Of a stretch of 21,227 bases of DNA, positions 7,752 through 14,021 are shown piece by piece. Under the pieces are notes generated by a model that was given only the letters and a program-made list of their open reading frames with translations, ran no database searches and had not been told where the DNA came from. How positions within the stretch are numbered: the stretch's first letter is position 1; each line of letters begins with the position of its first letter. The DNA comes from JBFELU01 sp041572755 (GTDB taxonomy: Bacteria > Actinomycetota > Acidimicrobiia > Spongiisociales > UBA11373). The stretch is taken from positions 1 to 21,227 of the forward strand of contig JBFFRY010000034.1 of assembly GCA_041572755.1 (NCBI GenBank), read 5' to 3'. The position numbers were made by a program, and so were the translations under genes.

Positions 7752-9404
7752 CTACCCGCATTCCTCCTCGGCGCTCTCGGTCGGAACCGCCCCGACGGCC
7801 AGGCGGTCCAGCAGCTCGGCGACGGCATCGCGAACCCGCCACGGCTCGACGATGGGGAGGTTCATGTAGTTGGGCTCGGACTCGGCGAACCCGGGCGAAG
7901 CGATCGCCAGGGTGGCGATGTCACCGGCGTCCATGGCGCCCAGTGCCTCGATGAGCTCGGGGAGCAATTCGAGAGGCAGCGTGGTGGTCGTCGAGGTACG
8001 GATCGCCGTGGCAATGGCCGGGAAGTGGCGAAGGAAGGTGAAGGCATCGAGTTCGGCCGCCAGCTCCCGGATCATGCAGCGCTGACGCCTCATCCTCTCG
8101 TTGTCCGACGACCCGGTGCGGTTGCGCACGTAGGCGAGGGCCTGGTGGCCGTCGAGCACGCGGAGACCGGGCTCCACGGTGATGCGCACCGGGTCCTCCC
8201 CCTCCTTGGCGGGTGAGAACCCGACGTCCATCGCCTCGGTGACCGTGACCCGCACCCCGCCCAGAGCGTCGACCAGATCGACGAATCCGGCGAAGTCGAC
8301 CAGCACGTAGTGATCGATGGGGATCCCCAACAGCAGCTCCAGCGTCTGGCGCAGCGCCTCCATGCCGGGATCGACGGCCTCGGGGAAGGTGCGCACCCAG
8401 GTACTGGTGATGGTGTAGAGGTAGTTGATGCGATCGGCGAAGCACCAGCAGTACTCGAACTCCGGCGGTGGGGGCGGGTCCTCGCCGGCCTCCTCGGCCT
8501 CGGCGACCGCCTCTTCGTGGGCACGACCCTCATGCCACCGCTGGACCTGCTGCATCGTGTCGAACCCGGCCCAGGCCGAAGGAAGCGGCACCTCGGCCAG
8601 TTCCCGGGACACGCTGATCAGCGCCGCGGTCCCGGCCAAGGGATCGAGGGTCGCCACGATCATCACGTCGGTGCGGAGGTCGTAGCGGCCCGGGCCGAAG
8701 TCACCCCCGGCCAGCAGCACGGTGAATCGGCGCCCCAGACCGTCGCCGCGATCGACGGGATCGGGGGCGGTACCGACCGGGTCGATCAGATCGTCTTCGG
8801 TGAGACGGGGCAGGGTCGTCGCCGCCACGGTCGACGGTGCCGCCACGGTCGACGGTGCCGCCACCGTGGTGGTGGTCGTCGTCGTGGTCGGGCCCAGGTC
8901 CTCGGCGGTGAAGCCCTCGGCCAGCAGCGCCTCCTCACGCAGCGCCAACGGCGGGACCTCCTCGTCGGCGAACACGGTGTCGACCAGCCTGACGGCCTCG
9001 GCGGCATAGGTGTGCACCACGGCATGGGGCACCAGCATCGCCGCGGTCACACCGACCACGGCGAGCCGCCATCCCCAGGTCTCCCGGCCGGCGGCGGGTC
9101 CCCGCAGGGGAAGCCAGGCGTCGATCACCCCGGCCACCCTCACCGCGGCCAGCACCAGGTTGCCGATCAGCAACGCCCACAGCCAGTGGGGCCGGATCAG
9201 GAGCTTCACCAGGCCGACCGCCCCGTCGCGCCACACCGACACCCCGAGCCACGCCACCACCCCCAGGCCGGCCAGCATCGGCACCACCAGGAGCACCGCC
9301 CGCCGGCGGCGCCCCTGGCGCCACTGGCCCCAGCCGGGCAGGATCGCCGAGAGCACCGCAGCCCGCTCCGCCTTCGAATGTGGGAAGTCGGTAAGGCTCC
9401 TCAT
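7752..9404 (-). CDS. LCP (LytR-CpsA-Psr) family envelope protein with an N-terminal multi-membrane module
   Basis: A 550-residue membrane protein. Residues 226 to about 460 are an LCP domain, the family that transfers polyprenyl-phosphate-linked glycopolymers onto peptidoglycan outside the membrane. Visible signatures are GGDFGPG...RTD (Arg 244, Asp 246), ISVSREL where most members have S-I/V-P-R-D, DHYVLVDFAGFVDLVDALGGV (motif split around 365-383), and DGHQALAYVRNR followed by D434 and R437. The N-terminus is unusual: an LPGWGQWRQG segment (22-31) and about four hydrophobic stretches up to 131 instead of the common single anchor. A Thr8/VAAPST linker (173-196) joins the parts. The start ATG 9404 has a TAGTTT box 9 bases upstream and no Shine-Dalgarno. 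The last 60 residues after LPLELLPELI are not recognised. Confidence 0.9.
   Translation of the reverse strand: MRSLTDFPHSKAERAAVLSAILPGWGQWRQGRRRRAVLLVVPMLAGLGVVAWLGVSVWRDGAVGLVKLLIRPHWLWALLIGNLVLAAVRVAGVIDAWLPLRGPAAGRETWGWRLAVVGVTAAMLVPHAVVHTYAAEAVRLVDTVFADEEVPPLALREEALLAEGFTAEDLGPTTTTTTTTVAAPSTVAAPSTVAATTLPRLTEDDLIDPVGTAPDPVDRGDGLGRRFTVLLAGGDFGPGRYDLRTDVMIVATLDPLAGTAALISVSRELAEVPLPSAWAGFDTMQQVQRWHEGRAHEEAVAEAEEAGEDPPPPPEFEYCWCFADRINYLYTITSTWVRTFPEAVDPGMEALRQTLELLLGIPIDHYVLVDFAGFVDLVDALGGVRVTVTEAMDVGFSPAKEGEDPVRITVEPGLRVLDGHQALAYVRNRTGSSDNERMRRQRCMIRELAAELDAFTFLRHFPAIATAIRTSTTTTLPLELLPELIEALGAMDAGDIATLAIASPGFAESEPNYMNLPIVEPWRVRDAVAELLDRLAVGAVPTESAEEECG
8821..8865 (+). repeat. 18-bp tandem repeat inside the LCP linker
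   Basis: GCCGCCACGGTCGACGGT occurs twice exactly (8821-8838 and 8839-8856) and a third copy starts and decays. On the minus strand it encodes the repeated Thr/Val/Ala/Pro/Ser linker beside a Thr8 run. It keeps frame, so copy-number change would only alter linker length. Confidence 0.85.
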
Positions 9405-9413
9405 CGCACCACA

Positions 9414-9419
9414 AAACTA
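9414..9419 (-). promoter_or_regulatory. -10-like box of the LCP gene (leaderless)
   Basis: TAGTTT on the minus strand is followed by 9 bases and then ATG 9404. With no ribosome site between, translation probably starts at the mRNA 5' end. Confidence 0.35.
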
Positions 9420-9516
9420 CCGGGGATCCCGGGGTGCGAGACCCGGCGGCGACACTCACGAGTCCGGCACCGGAACGGGGCATCGGCGTCGAGGCACCCC
9501 GGCCACAACCGGCCGT

Positions 9517-9544
9517 CTCGGGGGATCGACGACCTCGGGGATCG
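9517..9544 (+). repeat. Two direct repeats of CTCGGGG(G)ATCG
   Basis: CTCGGGGGATCG (9517-9528) and CTCGGGGATCG (9534-9544) lie 17 bases apart start to start in the intergenic space between the LCP and Crp/Fnr genes. The second copy runs into the inverted repeat at 9542-9585. They could be binding sites; that is a guess. Confidence 0.5.
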
Positions 9545-9585
9545 GGGAGACGACACTGGAAGGCAGCCAACTGTCGCCTCCCCGA
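9542..9585. repeat. Long inverted repeat upstream of the Crp/Fnr gene
   Basis: TCGGGGAG (9542-9549) pairs with CTCCCCGA (9578-9585), and after one A/C mismatch CGACA (9551-9555) pairs with TGTCG (9572-9576). Inside, TGG (9557-9559) can pair with CCA (9667 numbering excluded; 9567-9569). That gives 13 pairs in the main arms. It ends 29 bases before the start codon of the regulator and covers the place where its -35 region would be. It may be an operator, a terminator or an mRNA structure. Confidence 0.6.
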
Positions 9586-9599
9586 CGATTCTCCCGGAA

Positions 9600-9605
9600 T
9601 AGGGC
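9600..9605 (+). promoter_or_regulatory. -10-like box of the Crp/Fnr gene
   Basis: TAGGGC lies 9 bases before ATG 9615 with no Shine-Dalgarno. The match is weaker than for other genes here because the last base is C. If it is the promoter, the transcript would be leaderless. Confidence 0.25.
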
Positions 9606-9614
9606 GGCATCGGC

Positions 9615-10319
9615 ATGGTTGCAGGGACCATGGCCGCACCGCGAGATCCCGCCGACCTGCAGCACCACGCCTGGCTGGCGCGGTCCTTCGGCCGAACCGA
9701 CTACCTGCTGCTCAGTCCCGAGGATCTCGCCGCACTCGACGCCGCCGGGGAGTACGTCACCAAATACCCCGGCACCCACCTCTTCCGGCAGGGCGAGGAC
9801 TCGGTGGCCGCCTACGTCATCCACCGCGGACAAGTGGAGCTGTACCGGGGAGCCAAGGCCGACGGCCGGGTCGTCACCCGGGCCGGCGAAGGTTCGGTCC
9901 TCGGGGACATCGCGCTGTTCCGGGGTGAGCCCTACCGGTCCTCCGCCCGAGCGGTCGATGCGGTGAGCGCCCTTCGCCTCCCCCGCAATCGACTGCTTCC
10001 CCTCCTGGTGGAGCGACCCGTCATCGCCCTCCGCTGGCTGGTGGCCGGCCTCGACCAGCTGGAGCGCACCCAGCGCCGGGTGCTCGGCCTGATGCACCGA
10101 ACCGTGGTGCAGCAAGTGACCGACCTGCTCCTCGATGAGGCCGACGAACGAGACGAGGTCCATCTCTCCCAAGCGGCGATCGCCACGCTGCTGGGTGCCA
10201 GCAGGCAGTCGGTCAACGAGGCCCTCGCCGCCCTGCGCGCCTCGGGCGCCGTGGAGACCGGCTACCGAGTGGTCCGGTTCCTCGATCGAGCCGAGGCGGA
10301 GGCCGCGGCCGGGCGGTAG
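9615..10319 (+). CDS. Crp/Fnr-family transcriptional regulator
   Basis: A 234-residue DNA-binding regulator. Residues 35-145 form a cyclic-nucleotide-binding-type beta barrel with the phosphate-binding cassette GEGSVLGDIALFRGEPYRSS (91-110); the usual Glu is Asp (GDIALF) and an R-S-S-A follows where cAMP binders have R-(S/T)-A, so a cyclic nucleotide ligand is possible but unproven. A dimerisation helix spans about 145-172, and a winged helix-turn-helix lies at 180-225 (LSQAAIATLLGASRQSVNEAL). There are no clustered cysteines, so an FNR-type iron-sulfur sensor is unlikely. ATG 9630 is an alternative start. It is divergent from the LCP gene and followed after 24 bases by the CopD-like gene, either of which could be a target. 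Confidence 0.93.
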   Translation: MVAGTMAAPRDPADLQHHAWLARSFGRTDYLLLSPEDLAALDAAGEYVTKYPGTHLFRQGEDSVAAYVIHRGQVELYRGAKADGRVVTRAGEGSVLGDIALFRGEPYRSSARAVDAVSALRLPRNRLLPLLVERPVIALRWLVAGLDQLERTQRRVLGLMHRTVVQQVTDLLLDEADERDEVHLSQAAIATLLGASRQSVNEALAALRASGAVETGYRVVRFLDRAEAEAAAGR

Positions 10320-10330
10320 CCGAGTCACGC

Positions 10331-10336
10331 TAGCGT
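10331..10336 (+). promoter_or_regulatory. -10-like box of the CopD-like gene
   Basis: TAGCGT is followed by 7 bases and ATG 10344 with no Shine-Dalgarno. It fits the leaderless pattern seen at several genes of this window. It lies in the short gap after the regulator gene, so the two genes may also share a transcript. Confidence 0.35.
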
Positions 10337-10343
10337 CGCCCCC

Positions 10344-10784
10344 ATGGAATTCACCGGCTGGACCCTGCTGCGCTTCCTGCACCTCCTCGGCGCCGTGGTG
10401 TGGGTGGGTGGCCAGCTCACCCTGGCGGTGGCGGTGGTGCCGGCCTTCAAGGCAGAACTCGACGACGAGACCCGCAGCCGGGTGGGGCGCTCGATGGCCC
10501 GCCGCTACGGGGTTGCCGCCTTCGCCTTCGGTCTGCCGATCCAAGTCGCCACCGGGATCGGGCTGGCGTATCGCTACGGCGTCGACTTCGACGGGTTCGA
10601 CCGGGACGGCTACGGGGCCACCCTCGCCGTCAAGCTGGTCATCGTGGTGGCTGCCGTGGCATTCGCCGCCTGGCACGGAATGGCGTCGGCGGCGGGGAAC
10701 CGCCGTATGGCCACTCTGCTGTCCTACGCCGGCATGCTGGCGGCGGTCGTGATCCTGCTCCTTTCGGCCTGGCTGAACGGTTGA
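10344..10784 (+). CDS. CopD-like / DUF4149-like four-helix membrane protein
   Basis: A 146-residue membrane protein with about four transmembrane helices. The first contains FLHLLGAVVWVGG (about 11-23), the His-x-x-x-x-x-x-W-x-G-G signature of the CopD-like and HemJ-like membrane families; a second conserved region has KLVIVVAAVAFAAWHG (about 98-113) with another His. Relatives have been linked to copper uptake or haem binding, so these His residues may bind metal or haem; that is inference. It is a single-domain form with no CopC partner nearby. The gene follows the Crp/Fnr gene by 24 bases and precedes the cimA leader. The family call is moderately sure, the function is not. Confidence 0.75.
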   Translation: MEFTGWTLLRFLHLLGAVVWVGGQLTLAVAVVPAFKAELDDETRSRVGRSMARRYGVAAFAFGLPIQVATGIGLAYRYGVDFDGFDRDGYGATLAVKLVIVVAAVAFAAWHGMASAAGNRRMATLLSYAGMLAAVVILLLSAWLNG

Positions 10785-10819
10785 AGCCCCGCCGCGATCC
10801 CTCGCCTCGGCGCCCGTCG

Positions 10820-10848
10820 TTGACACCGCCCGGGCCAGCAGCCATACT
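10820..10848 (+). promoter_or_regulatory. Promoter of the cimA leader
   Basis: TTGACA (10820-10825) is a perfect -35 consensus. CATACT (10843-10848) follows after exactly 17 bases and matches TATAAT at four of six positions. This is the best sigma-70 type promoter in the window. A start 7-11 bases downstream would put the RNA 5' end at about 10855-10859, at or just before the ATG of the leader peptide, so the peptide would be translated from a leaderless mRNA. Confidence 0.75.
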
Positions 10849-10858
10849 CGCCCCACTC

Positions 10859-10891
10859 ATGACCGCCCCCACCACCATCATCATCGCCTAG
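10859..10891 (+). CDS. Isoleucine/threonine-rich leader peptide of cimA
   Basis: Ten codons, ATG to TAG, encode M-T-A-P-T-T-I-I-I-A. Three consecutive ATC Ile codons follow two ACC Thr codons right before the stop, the hallmark of an attenuation leader that senses charged tRNA-Ile (and possibly tRNA-Thr). It sits 10 bases behind a strong promoter, has no Shine-Dalgarno, and is followed at once by a hairpin and then an intrinsic terminator ahead of cimA, a gene of isoleucine synthesis. The match between the repeated amino acid and the end product of the downstream pathway is the main argument. The peptide is probably only a sensor and is not expected to act by itself. Confidence 0.8.
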   Translation: MTAPTTIIIA

Positions 10892-10892
10892 C

Positions 10893-10915
10893 GCACACGC
10901 CGACACGGCGTGTGC
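10893..10915 (+). promoter_or_regulatory. 10-bp hairpin after the leader peptide stop
   Basis: GCACACGCCG (10893-10902) and CGGCGTGTGC (10906-10915) form a perfect 10-bp stem with an ACA loop, starting one base after the TAG. A ribosome halted at the last Ile codon would reach into the left arm. This suits the role of the pause/protector hairpin of an attenuator. The right arm has only a weak alternative pairing (five pairs) with 10925-10929 in the terminator. Confidence 0.75.
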
Positions 10916-10918
10916 ATC

Positions 10919-10948
10919 GACCTCCGCTGCGGCGGGGGTCTTTTCATT
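10919..10948 (+). terminator. Intrinsic terminator (attenuator) ahead of cimA
   Basis: GACCTCCGC (10919-10927) pairs with GCGGGGGTC (10932-10940) as nine pairs, one of them T-G, with a 4-base loop, followed directly by TTTTCATT. It ends 17 bases before the cimA start codon, so transcripts must read through it to express the gene. It is the clearest intrinsic terminator in the window. Confidence 0.82.
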
Positions 10949-10965
10949 GCCGAAGGGAAGACCGC

Positions 10966-12531
10966 ATGGACAGCGTCGAGATCTACGACACCACCCTCAG
11001 GGACGGGATGCAGCGGGAGGGCCTGTCACCCACCGTCGGCGACAAGCTGCAGATCGCCCGCCTCCTCGACCGGCTCGGCGTCCCCTTCATCGAGGGCGGG
11101 TGGCCCGGAGCCAACCCCAAGGACGATGAGTTCTTCGCCGCCGCCCGCACCGAACTGGACCTCTCGACCTCGACCCTCGTCGCCTTCGGCGCCACCTGCC
11201 GGGTGGGGGGCGATCCCGGCGACGACCCGCAGCTCAACGCCCTCCTGGAGGCCGGTACGCCGGTCATCTGCATCGTGGGCAAGTCGTGGGACTACCACGT
11301 CACCGAGGCACTGCGCACCGACCTGGATGAAGCCGAGCGCATGGTGTCCGAGTCGATCGCCTACCTGCGCTCCGAGGGTCGGAGGGTCTTCTTCGACGCC
11401 GAGCATTTCTTCGACGGCTACGCCGCCAACCCCACCTTCGGGCTGCGGATCCTCACCGCCGCAGCAGAGGCCGGGGCCGAGCGGGTGGTTCTGTGCGACA
11501 CCAACGGCGGAACCCTCCCGTCGGCAGCCGCTCGAACGGTGACCGAAGTTCGCCGGAAGCTCCCCGACACGGTGCTCGGGGTGCACTTCCACAACGACGG
11601 AGGCTGCGCCGTCGCCAACTCCCTGGCCGCCGTCGAGGCCGGAGCCGTGCAGGTGCAGGGGTGCCTCAACGGCTACGGGGAGCGGACCGGCAACGCCGAC
11701 CTGTGCACGCTCATTCCCAACCTCGTACTCAAGATGGGGATCCCGGTGATCACCGAGGATCGCCTCGCCACCCTGACCACAGTGGCCCACCACGTGGCTG
11801 AGATCACCAACACCACCATCGACCCTCACCACCCCTACGTGGGGGCGGCCGCCTTCGCCCACAAGGCCGGGCTGCACACCTCGGCGTTGGCTCGCCGCCC
11901 CGACGCTTACGAGCACGTGGAACCCGCCACCGTCGGCAACACCACCCGGATGGTCGTCTCGGAACTGGCCGGCCGCTCAACCGTGCTGGCCAAAGCCCGG
12001 GAGTTCGGCTGGGACATGGACCCCGACACCGCCCAGCGCGTCGTCGAGACCGTCAAGGAGTTGGAACACCGCGGCTACCTCTTCGAGGCCGCCGATGGGT
12101 CCTTCGAGCTGCTCGCTCGAAGCGAGCAGGGCTGGGTGCAGGACTTCTTCCACCTCGAGTCGTTCCGGGTCTCCATCGCACGTGAAGCCGGCAACGGGGT
12201 GCTCGCCGAAGCCACCGTCAAGGTGGTCGTCGACGGTCAGCGGAACATCGTCACCCGGGAAGGCGACGGGCCCGTCAACGCGCTCGACCGGGCCCTGCGG
12301 GCAGCGCTCGTCGATCACTACCCCGAGGTGGAGGACATCGAACTGGTCGACTACCGGGTCCGGGATCTCGACTCCGCCGACGGCACCGCCGCCCGGGTCC
12401 GGGTCCTCATCGAATCCTCCAACGGGACGACCAGCTGGGGCACCGTCGGGGTCCATCAGAACATCATCGAGGCCTCGCGAGAGGCCCTCGAAGCGGGGAT
12501 CGTGGTCGGGCTCATCAGGGCCCGGGGGTGA
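10966..12531 (+). CDS. cimA: (R)-citramalate synthase
   Basis: A 521-residue cytoplasmic enzyme that condenses pyruvate with acetyl-CoA to citramalate, the first step of the threonine-independent route to 2-oxobutyrate and isoleucine. It begins with DTTLRDGMQREG (8-19) and has the HFHND metal-binding motif (His 207, His 209) and NGYGERTGNADL (235-246) of the DRE-TIM family. EGGWPGANPKD (43-53) is typical of the long citramalate synthase type, not of 2-isopropylmalate synthase. Residues from about 395 to the end form a LeuA-type regulatory domain, the likely site of feedback by isoleucine. ATG 10966 has GGGAAG five bases upstream; an earlier GTG at 10912 would lie inside the attenuator. Expression appears controlled by the leader and terminator just before it. 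Confidence 0.93.
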   Translation: MDSVEIYDTTLRDGMQREGLSPTVGDKLQIARLLDRLGVPFIEGGWPGANPKDDEFFAAARTELDLSTSTLVAFGATCRVGGDPGDDPQLNALLEAGTPVICIVGKSWDYHVTEALRTDLDEAERMVSESIAYLRSEGRRVFFDAEHFFDGYAANPTFGLRILTAAAEAGAERVVLCDTNGGTLPSAAARTVTEVRRKLPDTVLGVHFHNDGGCAVANSLAAVEAGAVQVQGCLNGYGERTGNADLCTLIPNLVLKMGIPVITEDRLATLTTVAHHVAEITNTTIDPHHPYVGAAAFAHKAGLHTSALARRPDAYEHVEPATVGNTTRMVVSELAGRSTVLAKAREFGWDMDPDTAQRVVETVKELEHRGYLFEAADGSFELLARSEQGWVQDFFHLESFRVSIAREAGNGVLAEATVKVVVDGQRNIVTREGDGPVNALDRALRAALVDHYPEVEDIELVDYRVRDLDSADGTAARVRVLIESSNGTTSWGTVGVHQNIIEASREALEAGIVVGLIRARG

Positions 12532-12536
12532 GCCGG

Positions 12537-12609
12537 CTCCGGGGGTGGGACTCGAACCCACAACACACGGGTTAACAGCCCGCTGCTCTGCCGATTGAGC
12601 TACCCCGGA
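12537..12609 (-). tRNA. tRNA-Asn (GUU)
   Basis: On the minus strand a 73-nt cloverleaf is complete: acceptor TCCGGGG/CCCCGGA, D-arm GCTC...GAGC, anticodon stem GCGGG/CCCGT with loop CTGTTAA (anticodon GTT), T-arm GTGGG-TTCGAGT-CCCAC and discriminator G. CCA is not encoded. Its 3' end lies 5 bases from the cimA stop on the opposite strand, so the two transcripts converge and may overlap. A possible TACCCT box lies about 12 bases before its 5' end. Confidence 0.96.
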
Positions 12610-12638
12610 AAGGGCCGGGGAAGGGTACCACCCCACTG

Positions 12639-12647
12639 TGGCACAAT
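12639..12647 (+). promoter_or_regulatory. Extended -10 box of the YtxH-like gene
   Basis: TGGCACAAT has the TGn extension and a CACAAT -10 hexamer (12642-12647), followed by 6 bases and the GTG start. No Shine-Dalgarno is present, so a leaderless GTG-initiated transcript is likely. Confidence 0.45.
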
Positions 12648-12653
12648 GGTCCC

Positions 12654-12884
12654 GTGAGCTTCAGAACCGGATTCATCGTCGGTGCCGCCGTCGGATACGT
12701 GCTCGGGGCCAAGGCGGGCAGGGAACGCTACGACCAGATCCAGGAATGGATCGGCAAGGTGAGCGGCGATCCCCGCTTCCAGGACATCACCGAGAAGGGC
12801 AAGGCGTTCGCCGACATGGCTGCCCAGCGGGTCAAGGACGAAGTCGAAGAGCGGTTCGGCGCCGACGGCGACGCCGAGGCCTGA
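12654..12884 (+). CDS. Small YtxH-like membrane protein
   Basis: A 76-residue protein starting at GTG. Residues 4-20 (RTGFIVGAAVGYVLGAK) form a Gly/Ala-rich transmembrane segment, directly followed by AGRERYDQIQEW and a charged helical tail ending in acidic residues. The GYVLGAKAGRERY pattern is a recurrent feature of short actinobacterial proteins related to YtxH, whose function is not established; stress-related or membrane-shaping roles have been suggested for the wider group. Its stop is 3 bases from the end of the convergent sigA gene with no terminator hairpin visible between, so the two transcripts probably overlap. Confidence 0.85.
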   Translation: MSFRTGFIVGAAVGYVLGAKAGRERYDQIQEWIGKVSGDPRFQDITEKGKAFADMAAQRVKDEVEERFGADGDAEA

Positions 12885-12887
12885 TTC

Positions 12888-14021
12888 TCACCCGTCCCCG
12901 AGGTACCCCTCGAGCTTGCGCGCCCGCGAAGGCTGGCGCAGCTTCGCCAGCGCCTTTGTCTCCAATTGGCGGATCCGCTCCCGGGTCACGTTGAAATAGC
13001 GGCCCACCTGCTCCAGGGTGTGGATCTTGCCGTCGCGCAGCCCGAAACGCATGATCAGCACCTCTCGCTCCCGCTCGTTGAGCTCCTCCAGCACGATCCC
13101 CAGATACTCCTGGAGCAGCTTGAACGAGGCCGCGGTGACCGGAGCCTCGGCATCGAGGTCGGGGACGAAGTCGCCCAGCGTGGAATCCTCCTCCTCCCCG
13201 AGGGGGGTCTCCAGCGAGAGGGGATCCTGGGCGATGCGCCGCAGCTCCGTGACCTTGGCCGGCTCCAGCTCGAGGTCGGCGGCGATCTCCTCGATGGTCG
13301 GCTCCCGGCCCAGGTCCTGGCTGAGGCCGCGCTGCACCGCCGCCAGCTTGTTGATGGTCTCCACCATGTGGACCGGAACCCGGATCGTGCGCCCCTGGTC
13401 GGCCAGCGCCCGGGTCACCGCCTGGCGGATCCACCATGAGGCATAGGTGGAGAACTTGAAGCCCTTGCGATAGTCGAACTTGTCGACCGCCCGCATCAAC
13501 CCGAGGTTGCCCTCCTGAATCAGATCGAGCAGGGGCATGCCCCGGCCCACGTACTTCTTGGCGATCGACACGACCAGCCTGAGATTGGCCTCCACGAGAC
13601 GCTGCTGGGCGCGCTCTCCCTGCTTGGTGGCCCGCTTGAGAATGGCCTTGTCGGAAGTGCCCAACCGCCCGCCACCCTCGAGCTTCTCGGCCGCCCGCTG
13701 GCCGGCCTCCATCTGCATGGCCAGCTCGACCTCCTGCTGGGCGTCGAGAAGCGGCACCCGGCCGATCTCCTGGAGATACATCCGAACGGGATCCGACACC
13801 TCGACGTCGTTGGGTGGCGGCAGAATCTCGAAGAGGGCCTCGGCCTCCTCCTCGCGGACCTCCACACTCTGGGCGCGAAGGGCATCCACCACCTTGTCGA
13901 AGGCCTCGGCGGGGGCTTCGACGACCTCCAGCTCCTGCTGCACCTCGCCGGCCATCACGAAGCCGCGCTGACCGGCCCGCCTCAGCATGTCGGCGACGAC
14001 GGCATCGGTGGCTTTGCTCAC
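12888..14021 (-). CDS. sigA: Principal RNA polymerase sigma factor (RpoD/SigA)
   Basis: A 377-residue primary sigma-70 factor that directs RNA polymerase to housekeeping promoters. Regions in order: a short 1.1-like N-terminus (about 1-65), region 1.2 DPVRMYLQEIGRVPLL (77-92), regions 2.1-2.4 with NLRLVVSIAKKY, DLIQEGNLGLMRAVDKF and FSTYASWWIRQAVTRAL (the usual Thr before WW is Ser), region 3 with RVPVHM and a helix-turn-helix, and region 4.2 LEQVGRYFNVTRERIRQLE (336-354). The GTG start overlaps the dnaG stop by four bases (GTGA), so translation is probably coupled. The dnaG-sigma order recalls the macromolecular synthesis operon of other bacteria. The acidic extension present in some actinobacterial SigA/HrdB proteins is missing, making this a short form. 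Confidence 0.95.
   Translation of the reverse strand: MSKATDAVVADMLRRAGQRGFVMAGEVQQELEVVEAPAEAFDKVVDALRAQSVEVREEEAEALFEILPPPNDVEVSDPVRMYLQEIGRVPLLDAQQEVELAMQMEAGQRAAEKLEGGGRLGTSDKAILKRATKQGERAQQRLVEANLRLVVSIAKKYVGRGMPLLDLIQEGNLGLMRAVDKFDYRKGFKFSTYASWWIRQAVTRALADQGRTIRVPVHMVETINKLAAVQRGLSQDLGREPTIEEIAADLELEPAKVTELRRIAQDPLSLETPLGEEEDSTLGDFVPDLDAEAPVTAASFKLLQEYLGIVLEELNEREREVLIMRFGLRDGKIHTLEQVGRYFNVTRERIRQLETKALAKLRQPSRARKLEGYLGDG

Noticed and set aside
5141..7954. 937-codon plus-strand open frame
   Set aside because: It crosses the secreted unknown on the other strand and the CoA ligase in another frame, both with clear motifs. Its product is Arg/Pro/His-rich and featureless.
8821..8880. Tandem repeat as a CRISPR-like or iteron array
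   Set aside because: The units are contiguous, in frame, and encode a Thr/Ala/Pro linker within the LCP gene; there are no spacers.
10912..10965. GTG start of cimA 18 codons upstream
   Set aside because: It would start inside the attenuator stem and translate the terminator; the family fold begins at ATG 10966, which has a purine-rich site in front.
10859..10965. T-box or metabolite riboswitch ahead of cimA
   Set aside because: The leader is only about 100 bases, has no T-box sequence or large conserved fold, and contains a peptide with an Ile run, which favours ribosome-mediated attenuation.
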